Shown: positions 57,532 through 64,000 of the stretch, piece by piece
How the letters are laid out: each line of letters begins with the position of its first letter
Numbering within the stretch: the stretch's first letter is position 1
Assembly: GCF_000421525.1 (NCBI RefSeq)
Contig: NZ_ATXE01000001.1
Span: 868,001-932,000 of the forward strand
Direction: 5' to 3'
Length of the DNA stretch: 64,000 bases
Origin: Aestuariimicrobium kwangyangense DSM 21549
GTDB taxonomy: Bacteria; Actinomycetota; Actinomycetes; Propionibacteriales; Propionibacteriaceae
The notes under the pieces: generated by a model
What the model saw: the letters and a program-made list of their open reading frames with translations, nothing else
Told to the model about the DNA's origin: nothing
Databases searched by the model: none
Translations under genes and position numbers: made by a program

Positions 57532-58423
57532 GCTGCTCCGAGACGGCCCACAACCGTGCGGCCACCACGTCGTCCCGCATCCGCGCGTTCAGGCTGGCCG
57601 GCCCGGCAGCACCTCGCATTCCGAAGGCCCCCGTGGGGCCGAAGTAGTCCCCGGACGACGCGGTGGGTGAGGTGGCGGCCATCAGCAGGGGCTGGGCCCC
57701 CATCTCGGCCGACTGCCCGAACCGGGCGCCCACCGACGTGATCCGCTCCATCAGTCTGCTGCCCTCACCCAGGCTGGCGCCGGAGGTCTGCAGGTTGGTG
57801 AGGGCGTAACCGGGGTGTGCACCGACACTGCGCAGCGCCCAGCCGCGACGGCCGGCGATGGCCGCCAGCTGTCGGTACAGGTGGACGTCGGCCAGTTTCG
57901 ACTGGGCGTAGGCCTGTTCGGGACGGTACCGCCGGCGAGTCCAGTGGAGGTCACCGAAGTCGATGCGGCCGATGCGGGCGATCCCGCTGGCCATCGTGGC
58001 CACCCGGGGCGCGGGGGACTCACGCAGCACCGGCAGCAAGCCCACCGTGAGGGCGAACGGACCGAAGAAGTTGCTGCCCATCTGCAGTTCGAACCCGTCC
58101 TCGGTCTCGATCCGTTGCGGCGGCGTCATCACCCCTGCGTTGTTGACCAGCAGGTCGAGGTGGTCATGGTCCTCGGTGAAGGACTCGACGAAGGCGCGGA
58201 CGGAGGCGAGGCTCGCCAGGTCGACGATCCGCAGTTCCAGGTCGGCGTCCGGCAGGGCTTGCCGGATCTCGTCCAGCGCCTGCTGACCCCGCTCGACGTT
58301 GCGGCAGGCGAGCACCACTGTGGCCCCGGCCGCGGCCAGCCCCTTGGCTGTGTGGAAACCTGTGCCTGAGTTGGCTCCGGTGACGACGGCGGTGAGTCCG
58401 GACTGAACGGGTACGGCGAACAT
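57509..58423 (-). CDS. Short-chain dehydrogenase, retinol-dehydrogenase-like
   Basis: 304 residues: [18 protein letters not shown] cofactor motif, [21 protein letters not shown], catalytic Ser within MASGIARIG and Y-x3-K in YAQSKLADV. The longer form with an [14 protein letters not shown] segment resembles the retinol dehydrogenase/protochlorophyllide group common in actinomycetes. Substrate unknown. Upstream (58424-58599) a weak GACCTC/GAGGTC dyad is the only feature seen. Confidence 0.82.
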   Translation of the reverse strand: MFAVPVQSGLTAVVTGANSGTGFHTAKGLAAAGATVVLACRNVERGQQALDEIRQALPDADLELRIVDLASLASVRAFVESFTEDHDHLDLLVNNAGVMTPPQRIETEDGFELQMGSNFFGPFALTVGLLPVLRESPAPRVATMASGIARIGRIDFGDLHWTRRRYRPEQAYAQSKLADVHLYRQLAAIAGRRGWALRSVGAHPGYALTNLQTSGASLGEGSRLMERITSVGARFGQSAEMGAQPLLMAATSPTASSGDYFGPTGAFGMRGAAGPASLNARMRDDVVAARLWAVSEQLTGARVA

Positions 58424-58599
58424 GGCGCCCAGTCAACACCCTGCCCTCAACCTCGCGACCCCTCGACCTCCCGGGCCGCTCACCGACCTCGACGTTGAGG
58501 TCTCGTCGCGGCCGTCGCCCGGGGATGGGCGGCTCCAGACACCGATCGCGACTGCTGGCAGGTGTCCCCCGGCTGCCCACAAGTCCGCGACCCACAGCC

Positions 58600-60690
58600 T
58601 CATCCCAACTGCCGTGGCAGGGGCTGCGCGTGGACGATCGCCAGACTGGTCACCGCTCGTGTCAGACAGACGTAGAGCCTGCGCAGCCCGGTCAGTTCGT
58701 CGGACTCTCCCGCCACGATCCCGGCCGGTTCGGCCAGCACGACGTGGTCGAACTCGAGACCCTTGGCCAGACTGGCCGGCACGACCTCTACCGGCACCTG
58801 TCGGGCGGCCTCCACCTGCCGGGCCTCGGCCTCGTCCGGTTCACTCGTGCGGGGGGCGTCATCGCGGCCCAGCACCACGTGCTCCACCCTGAGGGCGGAC
58901 GACACCGGGTCGACCAGCGCGTCGGGCACGATCACGCCGATCATCCCCTCACGAGCCGCCACCTGCTGAACCCGCGCGGCGAGGGCCGCGAGCAGGTCAT
59001 CGGTGAGCTCGAAGACCAATTCACCCCGCGCATGCCGGATCGAACGCGGTGGTGTGAGCCCGGGCGCGATGGCCGGAAGCAGGCGGGCCGCGTAGTCGAT
59101 GACGTCACCCGGCACCCGGAAGCCCTCGACCAGTTCGTTGACCAGTGCCTCGGGATGCCCCACGTGGGTCAGGGCCTCGTCCCAACTGGTCGAGCCCCAA
59201 CTGGTGGTGGCCTGGGCGAGGTCGCCCAGCAGCGTGACCGATCCCGTGGAGGCGCGCCTCCCGACGGCTCGCAGCATCATGGCCGACAGGTCCTGGGCCT
59301 CGTCGATGATGACGTGGCCGAGGCTGGGGGTTCGTTCGAGCAGGTCGACGATCTCGTCGAGGCAGACCACCTCGGCCAGCGTCCACGACCGACCGGCGGG
59401 GGACTTGCGGGGCATCCGGTCGAGCAGCACGGTCTGCTCCTCTGCCGAGAACAGGCCGTCGGCGAGCGTGGCGAGCAACTCGGGATCGGTGAACAGGCGG
59501 TGCAACAACGCCGTCGGCTTGAGCTGGGGCCACACCTGTTTCACCATCGCCTTCACCGCGGGGGAGCGTGCGATCTGGTTCTGCAGCCGGTCGTCGGTGG
59601 TCTCGCCCTGCAGTTCGAGGCGTAGCAGCACCTGGTGGGCGAGCCTCTGGGGCAGCATCACCCGCCCCGCCTCGTAGCGGACGCCGCGGCTGAGCACCCC
59701 CTCGACGGCCTGCGCGAGGTGGGGAGCCGGCACCCTGAGCACGCGGTGCCCGACCTTGACGGCGAGTAGGTCAGTGGGCAGGCAGACGTGACTCCACACG
59801 GCCCGGTGCAGGAGTTCGGCCATCCGGACATCGCCCAGGAGCAGGCCGCGCACCGATTCGTCCGTGGTGACCGCCCGTACTCCCGACGACGCCTCGCACA
59901 GGCTCTGCACCGTCTGCTGGTCGGTGTCGATCTCACCCAGTGCCGGCAGCACGTCGCCGATGTAGCTGAGGAACGACGCATTGGGCCCCACCACCAGCAC
60001 CCCTGACCGGGACAACTGGGTGCGGAAGGCGTAGAGCAGGAAGGCCGCGCGGTGCAGTCCGACGGCCGTCTTCCCGGTGCCGGGCGCGCCCTGGATCGCC
60101 ATCGACTGGTCCAGCGAGGTGCGCACCAGCAGGTCCTGGTCGGGCTGGATGGTTGCCACGATGTCGCGCATGGGGCCGGTTCGGGGGCGTTCGATCTCGT
60201 CCTGCAGGATCTGCGAGGTGCCCGTGGCAGCCCCGGCGGTGAGCGGTTCGTCCTCGAAGGCGGTGATCTGCCCGTCGCGGAAGCCGAACCGTCGGCGCAG
60301 CGAGCACTGCATCGGGTCGACGGACGAGGCCCGGTAGAAGGGCAGCGCCATCGGTGCCCGCCAGTCCATCACCAGCGGGTCCTCGCCGAGCCCGGCCGAG
60401 ACGTGTCGTCGGCCGACGTGCACCACTTCGTCGCGTTCGGCGCCCAGGGAGGCGGCGTAGTCGATGCGCCCGAAGAAGAGGGGCACCGCCGGGTTGTCGA
60501 CCAGTGACTCCGCCCGGCGGTACAGCATCTGCTTGAGGTACTGGGTGCTGACGTGGTTGGCGCCGGTGACGGTGCGCCAGTCGCTGGTCTGGGTCCTCAT
60601 CTGGGCCAGTGCCTCGCGGGCACGGGCGAGGTGGGTGCGTTCGGCGGCCAGGTCAGGGTTGGCGTCGCTGGGTGGTGTGGGGGCAGACAT
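58600..60690 (-). CDS. helR: HelR/HelD-like RNA polymerase-recycling ATPase
   Basis: 696 residues: a helical N-terminal arm (20-60), a HelD-specific RIDYAASLGAERDEVVHVGRRHV region, Walker A GAPGTGKT at 201-208, a middle domain, Walker B VIIDEAQDL and helicase motifs EGFRVPG and GLEFDHVVL with RRLYVCLTRA. HelD proteins strip stalled or inhibited RNA polymerase from DNA; the actinobacterial HelR branch displaces rifampicin-bound polymerase. Distinguishing HelR from housekeeping HelD needs a tree. No rifamycin-associated 19-bp element is visible upstream. Confidence 0.82.
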   Translation of the reverse strand: MSAPTPPSDANPDLAAERTHLARAREALAQMRTQTSDWRTVTGANHVSTQYLKQMLYRRAESLVDNPAVPLFFGRIDYAASLGAERDEVVHVGRRHVSAGLGEDPLVMDWRAPMALPFYRASSVDPMQCSLRRRFGFRDGQITAFEDEPLTAGAATGTSQILQDEIERPRTGPMRDIVATIQPDQDLLVRTSLDQSMAIQGAPGTGKTAVGLHRAAFLLYAFRTQLSRSGVLVVGPNASFLSYIGDVLPALGEIDTDQQTVQSLCEASSGVRAVTTDESVRGLLLGDVRMAELLHRAVWSHVCLPTDLLAVKVGHRVLRVPAPHLAQAVEGVLSRGVRYEAGRVMLPQRLAHQVLLRLELQGETTDDRLQNQIARSPAVKAMVKQVWPQLKPTALLHRLFTDPELLATLADGLFSAEEQTVLLDRMPRKSPAGRSWTLAEVVCLDEIVDLLERTPSLGHVIIDEAQDLSAMMLRAVGRRASTGSVTLLGDLAQATTSWGSTSWDEALTHVGHPEALVNELVEGFRVPGDVIDYAARLLPAIAPGLTPPRSIRHARGELVFELTDDLLAALAARVQQVAAREGMIGVIVPDALVDPVSSALRVEHVVLGRDDAPRTSEPDEAEARQVEAARQVPVEVVPASLAKGLEFDHVVLAEPAGIVAGESDELTGLRRLYVCLTRAVTSLAIVHAQPLPRQLG

Positions 60691-60779
60691 GCGGGGTCCT
60701 CCGGTCGACGGACGGTGAGCATGTCCGGCGGGACCACCCGACGGACGACCCGCGTCGGCACCCAGGGCGCCCGCGAGTT

Positions 60780-60807
60780 CTGGAGCAGACGCGACATTCT
60801 ACTCCAG
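60780..60807 (-). promoter_or_regulatory. Candidate helR promoter within a small dyad
   Basis: On the minus strand TAGAAT (60796-60801) sits beside inverted CTGGAG/CTCCAG arms. GCGCCCGCGA direct repeats flank it. A leader of about 100 nt would result. No -35 stands out. Confidence 0.4.
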
Positions 60808-60879
60808 CGCCCGCGACGGACGGGCGGGCGGGGCAACGGACCGGGCGTCCGGTGGCGTGGATGCCCTCCGGGGGTGGGC

Positions 60880-63069
60880 TCAGCCGCGCGGCTCTCCCAG
60901 CACCCGTACTGCCCACGGTCCGAGCACGAGCTCGTCACCCGCCGTGAGGGTGCTCCCGTCGGCGAGGTCGGTGACCTCCTCGAGATCGGTAGGCAGGCTG
61001 AGGGTCACCTCGTCCCACGACCAGTTGTGGACGAACCAGATCCGCTGGTGGGTGGTGCTGGTGCCGGAGGTGACCGTGATCTGGCTGGGAGCGTGCCATG
61101 CCTCGGCGATCGGTGAGGGCTGGGCGAACCGGGCGACCTTCGCGCCCAGCGCCAGATCGGGGATGGTGCCGACCACCGTGATCCTGCCGCGTCCGTGTTC
61201 GCGGGTCGTGACCGCCGCGAAGCTGCCCAGGAAGGGATGCTGGTAGCCGGCCAGCACCTCGGCCGACTCGCCCTCGAGCCCCGTGGGTGCGCCGGGCAGC
61301 AGACCGTCGGCCCACTTGGTGGCTCGCCCGAGGGTGGTCTCGGTGCCTGCCTGGTCATCCCAGGTCCCGGTCACCGCCACCGGCTCGGGCAGGGTGGAGT
61401 ACTCCTCGTACCAGACCCCTGCGGCCTGCCAGAGGCGGTCGGGCGCCACGGCCTGACGGGCACGCGCCAACTCGTCCGCGTACCCGGTACGGGGTCCCAC
61501 GACCAGGTGGCCGCCTGCCTCGGCGTAGCGGCGGAGCCGGTCGAGCAGGTCGTCGTCGGCGACGTAGACGGCCGGGGCGAACAGCACCGGGTAACGCTCC
61601 ACCCACTGCGAGGGGTCGGTGGCGACGAACTGGCGATCGTGGAGGAAGGTCAGCTGCAGTCCGGCTGCCCGAGCGCCGTCGACGAAGCCGTTGACGATGC
61701 GTTCGTAGGCTCGGCGGTCGGGATGGGTGAACCCGTCGACCCCACCAGTGCTGACCAGGGGTCCGGCGAACTCGAAGGTCCACTTGGAGTCCGTCGACCA
61801 GATGACGGCCGCGTCGGCGTCGGGACGGTAACCCTCGAGCGCGGGGCCGAGCCTGCCCAGCAGTCGTCCCAACTCCGCGACCTCGCGGTACACACGACCG
61901 GGTCGTCCGCTGTGGGGGATCACTCCGCCCCAGTAGGTCTCGGCGCCGAAGTGCAGGGTGTGCCAGTGCCAGTACTCCACCATCCGGGCGCCACGGGCGA
62001 CCAGGGCCGTGCCGGCCTGCAGCAGTTGACCGGGATAGGGCGGGTACTGGTCGGCGTGGCCGCCGATCGACTGGGCATCGGTCTCGGTCACCAGGAACGG
62101 TGCCTGGGCCGACGACCACAGACGGTCGGCCTGGGTGAACAGGGCGGACGGTCCATTGGTCCACCAGCCGGCATCCGCAGCATGGTCGACGGCCGACGAC
62201 AGGCCGTCCTGCACGCGGTAGTAGGGGTTGCCGGCCGTGACGTCGAGTCGCTCGACCAGTTGGTCATCGCTGATGCCGGGTCGGGGGTACGAGATGCACG
62301 TGGTGACGAACTGGTCGGGCCGGGCGTGTTCGCGCACCAGGTCGGCCTGCCACCCGATGAACTCGGTGACCAGCTCGGCGGAGTAGCGGCGCCACTCCAG
62401 GTCATGCTGGGGCTGGGCATTGCCCGCCGGTGCCCACAGGTCGGCCCACTCACTGAGCCGGTGCGACCAGTAGACGAGACCCCACGCCTCGTTGAGTGCC
62501 TCGACGGTGCCGTACCTGCCGCGCAGCCACTCACGGAAGCCCTCGATCACGTGGGCGTTGTGCGGCAACTGTTGGCTGGGCTCGTTGTCGACCTGCCAGC
62601 CGATCACGGCCGGGTGGTCAGCCCAACGGGCGGCGATGGCGCGGACGACCCGTTCGGCGTACCGGCGGAACGTGGGGTGGGAGTAGTCCATCTCCTGACG
62701 GGCACCCCAGGCGGCGCGGGTGCCATCACGATGGACCGCGGCGATCTCGGGGTGCAGCCGGGCCAACCACGGCGGGACGGCGTAGGTGGGGGTGCCGAGG
62801 ATGACACTGATGCCGCGGGCATGGGCCCCGTCGAGAACGGGCTGCAACCAGTCGAGGTCGAACTCACCCGGACGAGGCTCCCAGGTCGACCACACCGATT
62901 CGCCGACTCGGATGACCGTGAAACCGGCCTCGACCATCAGGTCGAGATCACGGTCGACAGCCGCGGCGATGCCCTGGGGCTGGTACTCGGCGTAGTAGGC
63001 CGCCCCGAACAGGATGCGGCCCTCGAGATGGCTCAGGGGGGTGGGCGAGGCGGGGGGCGTCGTTGCCAT
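60880..63069 (-). CDS. Beta-galactosidase, GH42
   Basis: 729 residues, no signal peptide. The A domain opens ILFGAAYYAEYQP; the acid/base is E163 in VDNEPSQ and the nucleophile E329 in LVTETDAQS; trimerisation and C-terminal beta domains follow. The enzyme hydrolyses lactose or galacto-oligosaccharides in the cytoplasm. Start at ATG 63069 with GGAGACCCGC upstream. An operator-like palindrome lies 31 bp beyond, and an MFS transporter is divergent, possibly its importer. Confidence 0.94.
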   Translation of the reverse strand: MATTPPASPTPLSHLEGRILFGAAYYAEYQPQGIAAAVDRDLDLMVEAGFTVIRVGESVWSTWEPRPGEFDLDWLQPVLDGAHARGISVILGTPTYAVPPWLARLHPEIAAVHRDGTRAAWGARQEMDYSHPTFRRYAERVVRAIAARWADHPAVIGWQVDNEPSQQLPHNAHVIEGFREWLRGRYGTVEALNEAWGLVYWSHRLSEWADLWAPAGNAQPQHDLEWRRYSAELVTEFIGWQADLVREHARPDQFVTTCISYPRPGISDDQLVERLDVTAGNPYYRVQDGLSSAVDHAADAGWWTNGPSALFTQADRLWSSAQAPFLVTETDAQSIGGHADQYPPYPGQLLQAGTALVARGARMVEYWHWHTLHFGAETYWGGVIPHSGRPGRVYREVAELGRLLGRLGPALEGYRPDADAAVIWSTDSKWTFEFAGPLVSTGGVDGFTHPDRRAYERIVNGFVDGARAAGLQLTFLHDRQFVATDPSQWVERYPVLFAPAVYVADDDLLDRLRRYAEAGGHLVVGPRTGYADELARARQAVAPDRLWQAAGVWYEEYSTLPEPVAVTGTWDDQAGTETTLGRATKWADGLLPGAPTGLEGESAEVLAGYQHPFLGSFAAVTTREHGRGRITVVGTIPDLALGAKVARFAQPSPIAEAWHAPSQITVTSGTSTTHQRIWFVHNWSWDEVTLSLPTDLEEVTDLADGSTLTAGDELVLGPWAVRVLGEPRG

Positions 63070-63100
63070 GCGGGTCTCCAGGTGGGCGTGCCAGATGCGT

Positions 63101-63114
63101 TTGTAACCATACAA
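63101..63114. promoter_or_regulatory. Operator-like palindrome upstream of the GH42 gene
   Basis: TTGTAACCATACAA: 5-bp half-sites TTGTA/TACAA with a 4-bp centre, overlapping a possible minus-strand -10 (TATGGT). It is suitable for a LacI- or GntR-type repressor. No regulator gene is visible in the window next to it. Confidence 0.5.
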
Positions 63115-63224
63115 GCTGACGCTCGCCCGGGGTGACGCGACGCCGGACCGCTCATGCGCCGCTCGAGGATGCTCACTAGAGTTCGCACGGGCGAGAACCT
63201 GCAGGATGTGCAGCTGAACAGCCC

Positions 63225-63248
63225 ATCGCGTCCCGATCGGGACGCGAT
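63225..63248. promoter_or_regulatory. Perfect 24-bp palindrome upstream of the MFS gene
   Basis: The half-site ATCGCGTCCCGA is followed directly by its exact complement. It lies 79 bp before the MFS start, in the divergent region with the GH42 gene. It could be an operator or the stem of a leader hairpin. Confidence 0.6.
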
Positions 63249-63326
63249 CGGCCGTTCACGTGCACGTCCCACAGGTCGAGGCTGGAGCCCTCGCCCGCCA
63301 CCCTGATCATGCCGAGGAGGCACCCC

Positions 63327-64000
63327 GTGACCGGCACCACCGCCCTCCAGGAGCAGGCAGCGGTCGAACCCGTCGACCCGGCCTTCGGAGCCAACCAGTG
63401 GCGGCTCGCGCTGGCCCAACTGCTCTCGGGTGTCGGCATCGCGTCCGGGGTGGCGGTGGGCGCGGTGCTGGTCGAGGAGACCTCGGGGAGCACCCAGTTG
63501 GCCGGTTTCGCGCAGACCGCCACCGTCATCGGTGCCGGACTGCTTGCCTTCCCGCTGTCACGCCTCGCTCGTCTGCGTGGACGACGCGTGGCACTGGGGC
63601 TCGGTTTCGGTCTGGGCGCCCTCGGGGCCGTGCTCATCCTGACCGGGGTGCAGATCGGGCAGCCGGTGCTGTTGTTCCTCGGGTTGACGCTGTTCGGCTC
63701 CGCCACGGCCTCGGGCCTGCAGTCCCGCTACGCAGCCACCGACCTCGCCCCGGAGCACATGCGCGCCCGGGCCATGTCTGTCGTGGTGTGGGCCACCACC
63801 GTGGGATCGGTGGCGGGGCCCCAGTTGTCGGCACCCGGGGCGGCGTTGGGCCGGGCCCTCGGGCTGAACCATCTGGTGGGTCCCTACCTCTTCTCGGTGA
63901 CGGCCTTCGTGCTCGCGGCCCTGGTCACGGTGAGCATGCGCAAACCGCAGCGTCCCCTGCACCAGCCCGGGGTGCACCGCAACGTCTCGATGAAGGAGTG
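63327..64000 (+). CDS. MFS transporter, N-terminal fragment
   Basis: The gene runs off the right edge; 224 complete codons are visible, with about six hydrophobic segments (LALAQLLSGVGIASGVAVGAVL; ATVIGAGLLAFPLSRLARLRG; LGLGFGLGALGAVLILTGV; VLLFLGLTLFGSATASGLQSRYAATDLA). The LRGRR loop matches the MFS motif A position. The GTG start has GAGGAGG 6 nt upstream. The substrate is unknown; the divergent GH42 gene suggests, but does not show, a sugar. Confidence 0.8.
   Translation, partial: MTGTTALQEQAAVEPVDPAFGANQWRLALAQLLSGVGIASGVAVGAVLVEETSGSTQLAGFAQTATVIGAGLLAFPLSRLARLRGRRVALGLGFGLGALGAVLILTGVQIGQPVLLFLGLTLFGSATASGLQSRYAATDLAPEHMRARAMSVVVWATTVGSVAGPQLSAPGAALGRALGLNHLVGPYLFSVTAFVLAALVTVSMRKPQRPLHQPGVHRNVSMKE

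Noticed and set aside
58485-58502. TetR-type operator upstream of the SDR gene
   Set aside because: GACCTC/GAGGTC arms are only 6 bp and no regulator gene adjoins; too weak to list as a site.

Overview
The window reads as a chromosomal segment of a high-GC actinomycete. GC-rich third codon positions, frequent GTG/TTG starts, actinobacterial families (CarD, DUF3263, DUF4032, DUF2207, an LpqE-like lipoprotein) and a carD-ispD-ispF-cysS-rlmB order resembling the mycobacterial locus all fit. A ribonucleotide reductase under a cobalamin riboswitch and the general gene content suggest Propionibacteriales, perhaps Propionibacteriaceae; that placement is inference. I see no phage, IS element, CRISPR array or rRNA. 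Most of it is core and metabolic gene content; the unusual material is mainly regulatory and repetitive DNA between genes.

1-9.2 kb: the start of a PhoX-type phosphatase with a PHO-box-like repeat upstream; a fused receiver/thioredoxin-reductase-like flavoprotein beside a CPA1 Na+/H+ antiporter ending in a UBP zinc finger; a short-chain dehydrogenase, a Dabb protein and gpmA; then phoU divergent from a SenX3-RegX3 pair with three 11-bp-spaced PHO-type repeats between them. 9.2-20 kb: LpqE-like lipoprotein, carD-ispD-ispF, a membrane zinc peptidase, a DUF2207 protein, glyA, a DUF559 nuclease-like gene, and rlmB-cysS. 20-32 kb: FucU, DUF4032, metB, a GNAT, an MsiK/UgpC-type ATPase, sdaA divergent from tdh-kbl (serine and threonine breakdown), and two CorC/HlyC-type membrane proteins.

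32-36 kb: nrdA-nrdB behind two NrdR boxes and a cobalamin riboswitch; NrdB has the Glu/Phe signature of class Ic R2 proteins and a 15-bp repeat tract in its N-terminus. 36-49 kb: a VTT/DedA-like protein, an ABC exporter with an adjacent NarL-type two-component system, an oppABCDF-like importer led by a ROK regulator with a perfect operator, a methyltransferase and tRNA-Thr(UGU). 49-64 kb: an unusual TTGCCC repeat field, manA with a Gfo/Idh/MocA enzyme, DUF3263, an HExxH protein, groEL with two CIRCE elements, cutC, GH27 and GH42 glycosidases, an APH-like kinase, an SDR, a HelR/HelD-like ATPase and the start of an MFS transporter.

Patterns across the window: (i) many genes have a TANNNT -10 hexamer 6-9 nt before the start codon, implying leaderless mRNAs; (ii) 15-bp tandem repeats recur at four loci; (iii) an 83-bp palindromic element occurs twice, 55 kb apart, both times at gene 3' ends.
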